A stretch of DNA of 64,000 nucleotides from Allacma fusca. Its lineage: Eukaryota; Arthropoda; Collembola; Symphypleona; Sminthuridae. The translations under genes were made by a program, and so were the position numbers. Position 1 is the stretch's first letter. Each line of letters starts with the position of its first letter. Shown one piece after another: positions 37,750 to 47,957 of this stretch. The notes under the pieces were generated by a model that saw only the letters and a list, made by a program, of their open reading frames with translations, had not been told where the DNA came from and did no database searches. The stretch spans positions 61,801,067 to 61,865,066 of the forward strand of contig OX359245.1 in assembly GCA_947179485.1 (NCBI GenBank), read 5' to 3'.

Positions 37750-38828
37750 GTGAGAAGTTTTTATTTATAACAATACACATTATACTGTACTATATAGTAG
37801 AGTTGCCAATGGTCTGGTCCAGACCGGTAAGGTGTCATATTTTTTATGGCCTGGTCCAGTCTGATCCAACACTTTGATCCACACCAGGCCAGATATAATT
37901 TGTCAAGCTTTAGGACCAAACCAGACCAAACCACAGGAACTTTGACCTAAAAGCAGTGATGGGTAACGTTATTGGTTAACGTTAATGAATAACGTTATTA
38001 TCGATAAAATGATAGTAACGGTTAATTAGAAATAACGTTTAACATATTCCCCTTGACTAACAAAAACTTAACGAAAACCGAAACCCCTGGACAGGAAATA
38101 ACATAAACCGAATCACAATAACGTTGTTATCCGTTATTGAAAATCTTTGGTACGCTTATACAATTTACTACCATCTCTTATAATTAGATTTACGTTACAT
38201 AAATTCAAAAATTGTTTCATGCAATCGTAAATCATTTATACTGATTTTTTTTAGAAGTTTGCATTTGTTTCAGCATGTGCATAATAGCCAAACATGTTAA
38301 AAAACTATTATATTCAGCTAATTGTACATTGTACGCATCAAAATATACATACTTTGAATTTTTTCAAAATTTTGTTTTTTATTTTTTTACAATCTGAGAG
38401 TGTTTTGTAGTTACTGCAGGGGGGAGCTTTAGAATGATAAAGTAAAAAATAATCGTCCGTGTGTTCATTGTCGACGGATCTGAAACACCTCTTAAGATAT
38501 CACAACTATTCAATGCAAGGCATTACAACATTAGCGAAAAAGATAAATGATCTAATTGTATTTCTGATAATGATACATAAGTATACACTTGCAAACATAT
38601 AAAAAGATAGTACCTGTTCCATATTTCCATGTAAGTCTTAATTTTGCTTCTCCGTGCGAATAATTTGACATGAAATTTTGAGTCACAAATTGTAAACAGC
38701 AATAATTACTTCATTTTGATTTTTGAACAAGATGCCATTTTAAGTTTGGTTGAAAATGGATGTATACCATTTTTACTGGTTACCGAAAATGTATTTATTC
38801 TGAAACTATTTGCATTAAGTCATTATAG

Positions 38829-39346
38829 TGTTAGGTATGTATATAGAAATTACATAAATTAGTTAAGTCTCACATGAATAATTAATTAAGTTGTGAAATA
38901 CACAACCATAGGTTAAGTCAGTTCAAAGTTACTTCAACACTTATTGTAAAGGTGCAAAGTAAGCACTTCCCATCGGCTAAAGCCGACAAGTATCAACGTC
39001 CCGTTACATCCGTTATGATGTAACGTCTAGACTTAAGATTGTAAAAACAGGCTCAAGTAGCCACTTGTTAAGTTTAAGATTCTTCCAGACTCTTCAGTGA
39101 ATAACTGAGAGTCATTCCAGTAACACCTATTTTTAGTTGTTAATCTTCATTTCCTTTTCCTTTTGATTTCACTTATTAAATAAAAGCAATTAGTCTTCGG
39201 ATTAATAGAAAATCACAATCAATCGTTTATTCATAATCATTCCTTCCATCAGCACGATTTCCAATTATTTACAATTTCTTGACAATTACATAAGTTAATA
39301 ATCCAGGAGTTAGGATTTCATGGTATGACCATAACCTACTCTTTCA
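38829..39346 (+). repeat. 5' LTR of the Gypsy element
   Basis: 518 bp, starting TGTTAGGTATG and ending CTTTCA. It is a direct repeat of 47440-47957 with very few differences. It contains AATAAA-like signals near its middle. Confidence 0.93.
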
Positions 39347-39865
39347 TGGTGGCCTTTGTAAAACATTGCCAAAATATTATTGCCCTGGCAATGCTCCCGA
39401 ATTACTCTCAATTATCACTCCCCTTGGGAAACAATCGATTTACCTTAAGAATTGATTTCATTACCAGGCAAGTTTGAATAATGTGTCATATTTCGTGAGA
39501 ATTTTGAGAATTACAGTTTTGACCACGCAGAGGTTACATTCCTGCATTTTTGACGTTGCAACACGCACAGCACAATCGGGACTACCCCCAGAGGAGTCAA
39601 CCGTTATTGACTGTGACCGGTCGAAGAACCCCTCGTAAGTTTTATTGATAAACGGGGTTATTATTTCTTGTCCACGGAAGGCAGACGGATTTACCTGCGC
39701 TTCACCGACCGATGCCCTGAGGATTTGGGTATACTCAACGGACAGCCACGGAGCTCAGTGCCGTTCCCACCTCATCCAGGAGGAATTTTATATAGTAAAT
39801 ACAAAGTGTTAAGTTTCATACCCATGAACCGCCGTCACGGTACGTACATACTTACGTTATAATTT

Positions 39866-41452
39866 ATGTCCGATAAAAAGAAGCCCTCAACGTCACAACC
39901 CGACCCTAAGCCTTCTACAAGTAGAGTCACTCGTAAAAATTCTGACCCTGATTTGAAAGACGCCTCTGAATTAGCGAAAGTCTTACAACAAGCAAAAGCA
40001 AAAGCGAAAGCTACCACTAGCAGTAGTAGAAAGCCTAAGCCTCCACCGTTACCGCCTCCAACCTTACCTACACCGCCAGTTCCTCCAGTAGTTCCTCCAG
40101 CACAAGCTTCGCCTCCACGTACTCCCAGTCCACAATATTCTAAACCACCTTGCACTCCACCACCAATTTCTTCTCCCCCACCACCACCACCTCCATTACC
40201 TGCTCTTTCATTAGTCACTCCCGCTACTCGTATTGTTCCTTCTTTAAAACGTCAAATAAACAAAGCTCGTAAACAACAAAATTATTTGCGACAAAACCCA
40301 CACAAGCGAACACGCAAAGTTAAAATATTTAATATGGCAGGCGCTAACCCAGTTAATGTTACAGTCAACACTGCTCCCATTCATTCTATAGTTGACTTCC
40401 AAAAGATCAAACAATTCCTTCCCGCAACTCATGATGTTCATGATTTCATTATTGACGTTCAACGTGTCGTGGCCCAATACCAATGGGATTGGCCCACTCT
40501 TCAAGGACACACTCCCAATTTATTAGCTCGTGACCCCTTTCAATGGCTACAAACCCAACTCGCCATCGCCCCACCCACTATTATTAGTATCGATACATTT
40601 TTCACGGCTCTCCGCAAGCGCTATGCGAAACCCCGACAGGTTTATCTCAATCAATTAATTTCCCGTAAGCAAAAAGATAATGAAACGAGTGCCAAATTTT
40701 TGTATGATGTTGATAGTATTTGCACTCGCTATGACCCAACCATGAGTCAACCTGACCGTGTTGCTTGGGGACTGGAAGGCCTCCTTCCCAAGTACAAATC
40801 TGCAGCGGCAGGTTTTCCATTTACAAGCATAGCTGCTCTCGTTCGTTTTTGCGAACAACGAGAATTTGCAGATACAACTGCTGGCCCTTCAGATATGGCT
40901 GCAAAAGTTAAGTCTTTGGAGGAAACCATCCAAAAACTTACCTTGTCTGATGCGCCTAATGCCCAAGCTAATTTTGCTTTTGTCCCTGGCCGCGGACGAG
41001 GTCGTGGCAATGGCCGCGGCAATTCATATAATAATAATAATAATCACCGCGGTAACCAAGGCAACATTCACCAACCAGTTCCCCATCAGCCCAGAGGTAA
41101 TAACAATAATAACAACAATAATAGAGGACAGGCTCAGAACCCCCATAAAGGCATGCAATGTTATAATTGTAATAAATTCGGTCACATTAGTCGTGACTGC
41201 CGTTCGGGAAACCAACAGAGGGGGCCCAACCAGCGTGGTCAGGGTCCCCGCCCGAACTTTCGGAACAACAATTTCCGCGGAAACAACAATGGCTTCCGCA
41301 ACAATCAACAAAACAACGGCAACAATCGCCGGAACGACCAAAATGCTCACAGATTGGAAATTTCCTTCAATCCCAATCCGCCCCAAACCAATCAAACTCC
41401 CCAGAATCACTTTGCGAATCTTCAATATCCCTCCATAACTTACCCACAATAA
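39866..41452 (+). CDS. gag: Gag-like protein of the Gypsy element (528 residues)
   Basis: In order it has a lysine/serine-rich start, a long proline tract (about residues 55-115), a capsid-like middle (about 170-330, with DFQKIKQFL and QWLQTQLA), an RGRGRG/Asn-rich stretch, then one CCHC zinc knuckle CYNCNKFGHISRDC at about residue 431, and a second Asn/Arg-rich tail. Gag packages the element's RNA and forms particles. Minus-strand glycine-rich frames across the same DNA are shadows of its codon use. Confidence 0.88.
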   Translation: MSDKKKPSTSQPDPKPSTSRVTRKNSDPDLKDASELAKVLQQAKAKAKATTSSSRKPKPPPLPPPTLPTPPVPPVVPPAQASPPRTPSPQYSKPPCTPPPISSPPPPPPPLPALSLVTPATRIVPSLKRQINKARKQQNYLRQNPHKRTRKVKIFNMAGANPVNVTVNTAPIHSIVDFQKIKQFLPATHDVHDFIIDVQRVVAQYQWDWPTLQGHTPNLLARDPFQWLQTQLAIAPPTIISIDTFFTALRKRYAKPRQVYLNQLISRKQKDNETSAKFLYDVDSICTRYDPTMSQPDRVAWGLEGLLPKYKSAAAGFPFTSIAALVRFCEQREFADTTAGPSDMAAKVKSLEETIQKLTLSDAPNAQANFAFVPGRGRGRGNGRGNSYNNNNNHRGNQGNIHQPVPHQPRGNNNNNNNNRGQAQNPHKGMQCYNCNKFGHISRDCRSGNQQRGPNQRGQGPRPNFRNNNFRGNNNGFRNNQQNNGNNRRNDQNAHRLEISFNPNPPQTNQTPQNHFANLQYPSITYPQ

Positions 41453-41472
41453 ACCTGTCACCCGCTTCATCA

Positions 41473-42321
41473 ATGTGCCCGTATATTATGTGTTATTTTG
41501 ACGATGTCTCCATTGACGCATTAATTAATACAGGAGCTTCTCATAATTTAATACAAAAGAATCACATCCCCTCCAGTGCAGTCATCACTCCTTGCCCACA
41601 AAGATTTGTTATCACAGCAGATAAAGCTCGAATTCCTACGTCCCATATAGCCTCCTTAACGTTCCAACTTGATAACTACTTTTACACAACAGAGGCCCAT
41701 GTCCTTGAAACGCTCACTCCTCCACTCATTCTTGGCTGTAAGTTTATTACACAATTCGACTTTCATATACATCTGAACTCCAACTCCCTATACAACTCTC
41801 ACGTATGTCATTACTTTCGTAAACATGCATACTCAGTCACTTGCTCATCCGAGTGCGGCTGTTCCTCTCCCGTCAAAACATTATTTACTATCCAACTTCC
41901 CCCTCGACACCAAATGTATGTACCTACTACACCACTACACACGTCTCACACGACATTTTTCAACCCTCATCTACTCATAGAAAAACAATACAAAGTAATT
42001 TTTCCTCCAGTTATCAACCCAGCGAAAAATGTTTTGCTCGCCACAAACATTTCCACATCTACCCAGGTTATTCCCGCTAATACTCTCTTAGGTCATGCTC
42101 AACGCTATGATTTTACCCAAAGCTTAAACACGGCTCCGGTAATTCCTCACAATCCAACCCCTTTCACCCCTGAACAAATTCATTCATTAAATATTAATCC
42201 CAAATTAAGGCCAGCTGAACGCGCCGCGATCATTAGTCTCCTCAATAAATATTCATATTTATTTGCATGGACACTTTTGGATCTTCAAGTTTGTACCCTG
42301 CCCCCATGCGAATTAAATTAA
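41473..42321 (+). CDS. Aspartic-protease region of the Gypsy element (282 residues)
   Basis: The frame begins MCPYIMCYFDDVSID, followed by an aspartic-protease-type TGASHNLI segment, and later LILGCKFI, the pattern of the flap and third motif region of retropepsins. The remainder is a linker toward reverse transcriptase. It follows the gag frame closely and overlaps the start of pol by about 55 bp, a layout common where elements use frame changes or read-through. Confidence 0.75.
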   Translation: MCPYIMCYFDDVSIDALINTGASHNLIQKNHIPSSAVITPCPQRFVITADKARIPTSHIASLTFQLDNYFYTTEAHVLETLTPPLILGCKFITQFDFHIHLNSNSLYNSHVCHYFRKHAYSVTCSSECGCSSPVKTLFTIQLPPRHQMYVPTTPLHTSHTTFFNPHLLIEKQYKVIFPPVINPAKNVLLATNISTSTQVIPANTLLGHAQRYDFTQSLNTAPVIPHNPTPFTPEQIHSLNINPKLRPAERAAIISLLNKYSYLFAWTLLDLQVCTLPPCELN

Positions 42322-45263
42322 ATTCTGACACTCCAGTTCAAGCTAAACCCTATCGCTTGAGCACCACGGAGCGTGAGATTTTAAAGCAGGAATTAGATAA
42401 ATTAATTCAAGCCGGTATCATTGTCCCTTGTGAAAACTCCAACTACTCCACCCCTGTGTTTTTAGTACGCCAAAAATTAGGTAAATGGCGACTCGTCTGT
42501 GATTTTCAAAAACTGAATAAAATCACAATAGACGAGATTTTCCCTCTCCCAAGGATTGATGACTTGCTTTTTCAGTTACGAAATGCTGCGTATTTTTCCC
42601 CTTTAGATTTATTCAGCGGCTATTACCAAGCCCTCATCCACCCGGATGACCAACATTTGACTGCTATTGTCACTGAGTTCGGACTATATATGTACCTACG
42701 TGTATGTTTTGGTCTGAAAAATGCCCCCGCCTACTTTCAAAGGCTCGCTACTCGTACTCTCGGTACTTTAAGATATACACACGCTGTGTCTTATATTGAT
42801 GACATCATACCCTATAGTAAAGACTTTCCCTCTCACCTGGTCGCAATTGAGCTTGTATTTCAGCGCCTAGCTAAAGTTAATTTTCGCATGAACCCAAAAA
42901 AGTGTTTCTTTGGTATGCAAGAACATGTAGTCTTTGGATTCTTTTTGTCCCAAAAAGGTTTATCCACTGAATCAGCAAAAGTAGCTGCAATCATGCAACA
43001 GCCCAAACCTAATAATTTAGAAACTCTACGAAAATTTTTAGGCACTATAGGTTATTATCGCAGATTTATTTGGAACTTTGCTCAAATAGCTGCTCCACTC
43101 CAAGGATTGTTGAAGAAACATTCATTATATCATTGGAGCCCAGACTGTGATAAGGCATTTTTGACTCTCAAAAATGCGCTATGCACAGCTCCGGTACTTA
43201 GGCATTACGACCCTACACTCCCATGTATTTTATATACGGATGCAAGTAATTTAGCCATAGCTGGCATTTTACACCAACAATTTGAAGACGGTGAACACCC
43301 AATTTATTTTATTTCCAGAGCTTTGACTCCAGCTGAGAAAAATTGGGGTGTTACCGAAAAAGAATGTTTAGCTGTGGTTTTTGCCACACGAAAGCTTCGA
43401 GAATTTTTATATCTCAAACCTTTCATAATTGTTACTGATCATCATGCTTTATGTTATTTAAAATGCCAACGTAATCCCACCGCCCGACTTACTCGTATGG
43501 CTGTAATTTTAGAACAATTTCGCTATGTAATTAGGTATAAGAAAGGTACCCTACATAGGAACGTAGATGGTGTCTCTCGATGCCCCTACGCTCTTTCCAC
43601 TACAAAAGACACGGAAGATGATCTTACAATTCCAGGTCTTTCAGCCCAATCTCCAACATCCAGCCCCAATCCACTCCCAGCAATACCTCTCATTAATCCT
43701 GCTGATTTAAAGCATGCTCAAGCTATTGATCATACTTTAAATAAATTATTGCAGAAAAAGCGCTCCAAATTAATTCCCAATGATGATGGTATTTATTTTA
43801 TTCAATTTAATCCCCGCAACCCTAAACTTTTAGTCATCCCTAAAGCTATGATTCCCATCGTGTTACAAAATGCTCACAATCATCCCCTTGGTGGTCATTT
43901 AAATTTTCAAAGAACTTTGGCACGTCTTCGTCCATTTTATTGGTGGAGATCGATTACCTCAGACACATTTAAGCACTGTACTCATTGCCCAGAGTGCCAA
44001 AGTCGCCAGCACCTTACCAAATTACGCATGGACAGTCTGAAAAACATTCCCATAAAAATTCCAGCAAGCACATACGCTATGGATTTATTAGGCCCCTTTC
44101 GTGAAACTCCAAGAGGCAATAAATATGTACTCGTCCTCACCGACTTATTTACCAAATGGGTACATACTTCCCTCCTTCCCAACAGAGAAGCTGCTCATAT
44201 AGCCATGCATTTGGAATCTTTTATTTTAACATTTCCAGGCATGTCTATATTAATTTCTGACGGAGCTGCGGAGTTCAAATCCGCAACACTACAAGAATTA
44301 TTAAAACGGTTTAATATTACACATAATGTAAGTATGCCCTTTCACCCCCGTTCCCACGGAATTGTAGAGAGATTAAATCAAACTCTCGCAATTATGCTCA
44401 GCAAATTTGTCTCGGACAATCAGTTAGATTGGGACATATTTGTACCCTATGTAATTACTGCCTATAATACTTCCGAGCATTCAGTTACAAAAATTTCCCC
44501 TTTTCAAGCATTTTTCGGTAGAGCTCCTCCAGCCCCTCTACTCAACTCCATTCCCAATACACTTTTGCAAATGACTCAGCTCAGCGCTTCTCAGGTCAAA
44601 ATTATGCATCAAAGAATATCCCAGTTAATAAAAAAGGCTCAATTACAAGCTAAAGAACGATTTGATGCTATGTATCAACCCTTAGAGTTTAAAGTTGGTT
44701 CCCACGTTCGATTTTATCTCCCTCAGCGAAAAATTGGTTTGTCTGACAAACTTCTTTGTCGTTGGGTTGGACCCTATACCATTACTTATATTGATAAGAA
44801 CAATAATGCTGACTTAGTTTTAACCTTTCCCTCTACTAAGCTTAGACCTAGTATTAAATGTCACCTCTCCCAACTCAAGCTCATAAAAATTGATTTGGGG
44901 GATGGCATTATTCATCCCGAGTATGTATATACTACGGAAGACCAGCACGAATTTGACGCTTGGTTGACACAATTTCCCTCCGACACCCCAAACTCCGATT
45001 CCTCTCTCCCTTCTCCCATCCGTAAACATTCTACACGTCCTTCACGCAAAATGAAACTACAACCGTCCACTTCTTCTGAAGACAGTCCAGTTAAGCGTTT
45101 AACTTCTCCTCCTCCAAACTTCTCGCCTCAAACTTTTGGTTATCACTCCACAAAGTTAAAATCAATTCTCAAATCACCCCAACCAGTTGATAACGATCAT
45201 CCACTTCGACGTTCCGCACGTTTACGAAATAAAACAAAGAAAGTTACATTTTCCCATGTCTGA
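42267..45263 (+). CDS. pol: Pol: reverse transcriptase, RNase H, integrase (998 residues)
   Basis: Reverse transcriptase occupies about residues 30-210, with LVCDFQKLNK, FSPLDLFSGYYQ, FGLKNAPAYFQRL and the catalytic box YIDDI at about 176. RNase H follows at about 315-440 (LYTDASNLAIAG, TDHHALCYL). Integrase runs from about 530: an HHCC zinc region (HNHPLGGHL...HCPECQ), then the catalytic core with AMDLLGPF, ISDGAAEF and VERLNQTL at about 604, 663 and 700. The tail is serine/proline-rich. The GYYRRFIWNFAQIAAPL connector after RT is typical of Ty3/Gypsy. Confidence 0.93.
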   Translation: MDTFGSSSLYPAPMRIKLNSDTPVQAKPYRLSTTEREILKQELDKLIQAGIIVPCENSNYSTPVFLVRQKLGKWRLVCDFQKLNKITIDEIFPLPRIDDLLFQLRNAAYFSPLDLFSGYYQALIHPDDQHLTAIVTEFGLYMYLRVCFGLKNAPAYFQRLATRTLGTLRYTHAVSYIDDIIPYSKDFPSHLVAIELVFQRLAKVNFRMNPKKCFFGMQEHVVFGFFLSQKGLSTESAKVAAIMQQPKPNNLETLRKFLGTIGYYRRFIWNFAQIAAPLQGLLKKHSLYHWSPDCDKAFLTLKNALCTAPVLRHYDPTLPCILYTDASNLAIAGILHQQFEDGEHPIYFISRALTPAEKNWGVTEKECLAVVFATRKLREFLYLKPFIIVTDHHALCYLKCQRNPTARLTRMAVILEQFRYVIRYKKGTLHRNVDGVSRCPYALSTTKDTEDDLTIPGLSAQSPTSSPNPLPAIPLINPADLKHAQAIDHTLNKLLQKKRSKLIPNDDGIYFIQFNPRNPKLLVIPKAMIPIVLQNAHNHPLGGHLNFQRTLARLRPFYWWRSITSDTFKHCTHCPECQSRQHLTKLRMDSLKNIPIKIPASTYAMDLLGPFRETPRGNKYVLVLTDLFTKWVHTSLLPNREAAHIAMHLESFILTFPGMSILISDGAAEFKSATLQELLKRFNITHNVSMPFHPRSHGIVERLNQTLAIMLSKFVSDNQLDWDIFVPYVITAYNTSEHSVTKISPFQAFFGRAPPAPLLNSIPNTLLQMTQLSASQVKIMHQRISQLIKKAQLQAKERFDAMYQPLEFKVGSHVRFYLPQRKIGLSDKLLCRWVGPYTITYIDKNNNADLVLTFPSTKLRPSIKCHLSQLKLIKIDLGDGIIHPEYVYTTEDQHEFDAWLTQFPSDTPNSDSSLPSPIRKHSTRPSRKMKLQPSTSSEDSPVKRLTSPPPNFSPQTFGYHSTKLKSILKSPQPVDNDHPLRRSARLRNKTKKVTFSHV

Positions 45264-47181
45264 CCACAATGACCAGCAACAATCCCCAGTCCCCGCCTGT
45301 GTACCCTTATGTACCAGGCATTGTCCAATACCCGACAACTCTGGGTATCAATCCTGCCATCCGACTCTCCGACAACCCCTGGACGGAACTGATCAAAGTC
45401 TATCTCCCCGGTACCCCGGACACGCTCATTTGCTGCCCGGTATCAATTTGCACAGTTCAGATATTTCCATATCAATTTGCCGACGCGTCTGGGAACGAAC
45501 TACATTGCTACGACTCCTCAACTCCTATTCTCAAGAGAACCTTCCGCCATGTTGCTGTGGGAATTGTATTACCGGACCAAATTCCCTCTCTCTTGGACCA
45601 GTTGAGTGCAACTTACTTTCAAGCCACAGTGAAACAATCGCAGATGTGGAACGAATTTCTTCTTCAACTACGCGACGCCCCACCGAATTACGTCTCAGCG
45701 ACGCCCGTTATTTCCATCGACCCGCAAATTCGGTTCGAACAAATATCTCGGGCATGGTTGGAATCAGCCAACATTTGTGCAATCCAAACCCGCCGATCCA
45801 ATTGGGTCAAGAAGAACAGCCCACGACACGCCCCAACTCTAACGCTGCCTCAACAGCTCATGACCTCTGCTCCTCCGGATCCCGTCCTCAACCCTCTCGC
45901 CCAGCCACCTCAACCCGGCGTTGTACATATACCTTCACTTCCGAAAGTGACTTCACCGGAAGTGATGACGACAGTTTGCCAAACTCGCCCTCTCCCAACT
46001 CTGACTCCAGGCCCCCCGCCAACGACTCATATGATGACTGGTACGACGCCTGTCAAGCCGCCGCAGCAATGGACTCCGACGACTGGGACGGTGATCGACC
46101 TCAGACCCCAACCGATCATGGAAACAATACAACTCACTCCTCTTCACCACCCTCACCGAATTTACCCGGAACTCGTTCTCAACGAACAAGGGGAATTCGT
46201 GGAAGCCCCGTCAACTTTTCAACCTTAATAATTATGATTTTTCTTTTTATTTTCGCCTGTGAAAGTGCTCCACTAGGCATTTGGGGAAGCCTCCCCAATC
46301 TATCCAAGATAACCGGTGCCGGAACAAAACTCAACATGGCCCGGACCAATTCAATGCATAAGATGGTACCTCTACAACGGTCAGTCAGTATCCAATCATT
46401 ACCCTCCATGGCTCAACACGGTAACAAAAATTTTGATCTTCCCATGCAGGCTGCACCTGCCAAGAAAAATAATGCAGTCAAAGTTATGGCTGCTGGAGCT
46501 GCTCTTATGGTAGCCCCACCAATTATTAGTAAAATCTTGGATTTCATTCCCTCTCGCTCCAACACCTTCCCGGAAATTCCTAAACCTGACCAGGAAACCC
46601 TTCCTTCTCCTCCGCCCACTCCCTCCCCACTCGAAAAACGACTCTTGATAAATTCACCAATTACGATTGACGACTATAATGATGATACTTTTAAGCCATT
46701 CAAAGATGTTAATAATTATGATGCTAACATAACACAAATGTTAGAAGAATGGAAATCTATTCATAATTCTTTTCTCTCGTTACAGAATAAAAAGGATGAG
46801 CCCGGCCAGACAGTTACTCTCACTACTACCCTCTCTCCGCCTGTACATGCTAAGCAAACGGCACCGGAACCCATTCTTCCCGTTCTTCCGGTTCCAAAGA
46901 TGGAAATTGGCGTTGGCGAGGGAGATTCTCAAGTTCTTCTCCGTATTTTTACATTATCGAGTACTGCTCTTTCAACCATAATTGGTTTTGGTTTAATTGT
47001 GTATGGATTATATTGTTATTATCGGTATCGTCAACGAAACCGTCAGAACTCCCGAATCTCTCATGCCCTACCCAGCGCCTATTTCATCAATAATCCCCGC
47101 CCACACAACAATGACCCCTACCCACCCATTGTGGCCCTCAACAATTTATCCAACCAGCTGTCTGCCCGGACTCCAGCATAG
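45187..47181 (+). CDS. Long 3' frame of the Gypsy element with membrane segments (664 residues)
   Basis: This frame overlaps the end of pol. Its first ~340 residues lie across the other open frame (45269-46228). Its later part has a hydrophobic stretch LIIMIFLFIFACESAPL (about 344-362), a second weaker one near residue 435, and a strong segment IIGFGLIVYGLYCYY at about 600 followed by a basic RYRQRNRQN stop-transfer tail. A single anchor near the C-terminus after pol is the position of an envelope-like gene in some Gypsy lineages. I see no match to a named envelope family. Confidence 0.6.
   Translation: MITIIHFDVPHVYEIKQRKLHFPMSDHNDQQQSPVPACVPLCTRHCPIPDNSGYQSCHPTLRQPLDGTDQSLSPRYPGHAHLLPGINLHSSDISISICRRVWERTTLLRLLNSYSQENLPPCCCGNCITGPNSLSLGPVECNLLSSHSETIADVERISSSTTRRPTELRLSDARYFHRPANSVRTNISGMVGISQHLCNPNPPIQLGQEEQPTTRPNSNAASTAHDLCSSGSRPQPSRPATSTRRCTYTFTSESDFTGSDDDSLPNSPSPNSDSRPPANDSYDDWYDACQAAAAMDSDDWDGDRPQTPTDHGNNTTHSSSPPSPNLPGTRSQRTRGIRGSPVNFSTLIIMIFLFIFACESAPLGIWGSLPNLSKITGAGTKLNMARTNSMHKMVPLQRSVSIQSLPSMAQHGNKNFDLPMQAAPAKKNNAVKVMAAGAALMVAPPIISKILDFIPSRSNTFPEIPKPDQETLPSPPPTPSPLEKRLLINSPITIDDYNDDTFKPFKDVNNYDANITQMLEEWKSIHNSFLSLQNKKDEPGQTVTLTTTLSPPVHAKQTAPEPILPVLPVPKMEIGVGEGDSQVLLRIFTLSSTALSTIIGFGLIVYGLYCYYRYRQRNRQNSRISHALPSAYFINNPRPHNNDPYPPIVALNNLSNQLSARTPA
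45269..46228 (+). CDS. Overlapping 3' frame of the Gypsy element (319 residues)
   Basis: This frame starts within the end of pol's neighbourhood with MTSNNPQSPPVYPYVPGI. It has a folded-looking first half (TELIKVYLPGTPDTLICC, FRHVAVGIVLPDQIPSLL) and a proline/threonine-rich second half. It is open for 960 bp in a frame different from 45187-47181. The first half has the more protein-like composition here, so this may be the frame that is translated in the overlap. Role unknown. Confidence 0.55.
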   Translation: MTSNNPQSPPVYPYVPGIVQYPTTLGINPAIRLSDNPWTELIKVYLPGTPDTLICCPVSICTVQIFPYQFADASGNELHCYDSSTPILKRTFRHVAVGIVLPDQIPSLLDQLSATYFQATVKQSQMWNEFLLQLRDAPPNYVSATPVISIDPQIRFEQISRAWLESANICAIQTRRSNWVKKNSPRHAPTLTLPQQLMTSAPPDPVLNPLAQPPQPGVVHIPSLPKVTSPEVMTTVCQTRPLPTLTPGPPPTTHMMTGTTPVKPPQQWTPTTGTVIDLRPQPIMETIQLTPLHHPHRIYPELVLNEQGEFVEAPSTFQP

Positions 47182-47439
47182 TTTTAAGCTCACTTTGATT
47201 TTATAACGATAAGATGTACGAATACAATATTGATTTTACACCTGTTATCACCTTCGCCTTAAATGATTTCAGTATGTGTACTAGTCCGTAAAGAAAAACA
47301 CAAAAATAATTTTTGCACTATCTCTTCTTTACTCTACCTATCTTTTGTTCACAATACATACCAATTGTACTAACACAATTTGAATTTTAATTGCAAATTA
47401 TTAAATTTTGGGGACAAAATTTTCCCCGACCGACCGGGA

Positions 47440-47957
47440 TGTTAGGTATGTATATAGAAATTACATAAATTAGTTAAGTCTCACATGAATAATTAATTAA
47501 GTTGTGAAATACACAACCATAGGTTAAGTCAGTTCAAAGTTACTTCAACACTTATTGTAAAGGTGCAAAGTAAGCACTTCCCATCGGCTAAAGCCGACAA
47601 GTATCAATGTCCCGTTACATCCGTTATGATGTAACGTCTAGACTTAAGATTGTAAAAATAGGCTCAAGTAGCCACTTGTTAAGTTTAAGATTCTTCCAGA
47701 CTCTTCAGTGAATAACTGAGAGTCATTCCAGTAACACCTATTTTTAGTTGTTAATCTTCATTTCCTTTTCCTTTTGATTTCACTTATTAAATAAAAGCAA
47801 TTAGTCTTCGGATTAATAGAAAATCACAATCAATCGTTTATTCATAATCATTCCTTCCATCAGCACGATTTCCAATTATTTACAATTTCTTGACAATTAC
47901 ATAAGTAAATAATCCAGGAGTTAGGATTTCATGGTATGACCATAACCTACTCTTTCA
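47440..47957 (+). repeat. 3' LTR of the Gypsy element
   Basis: 518 bp, the partner of 38829-39346. It is followed by ATAG, matching the four bases left of the element. Confidence 0.93.

Larger units (their letters stand above)
38829..47957 (+). mobile_element. Ty3/Gypsy LTR retrotransposon, young, looks whole (9,129 bp)
   Basis: LTRs of 518 bp (38829-39346 and 47440-47957) differ at only about three positions by eye, so the insertion is recent. The target duplication is ATAG on both sides. TGGTGGCCTTTGT directly after the left LTR is a likely primer-binding site, and TTGGGGACAAAATTTTCCCC precedes the right LTR. In order it carries a gag-like frame, a protease frame, pol (reverse transcriptase, RNase H, integrase) and additional 3' frames with membrane segments. 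The domain order RT-RNaseH-integrase and the 4-bp duplication fit Ty3/Gypsy. It looks structurally whole, with no obvious large damage. Confidence 0.92.

Noticed and set aside
39835-40218. Glycine-rich minus-strand frame of 127 codons
   Set aside because: It is the reverse of the proline-rich start of gag; the codon pattern of gag explains it.
41024-41473. Minus-strand hydrophobic 149-codon frame, and the plus-strand frame at 40866-41438
   Set aside because: Both are shadows of the Asn/Gly/Arg-rich part of gag, made of AAT/ATT repeats, with no independent support.
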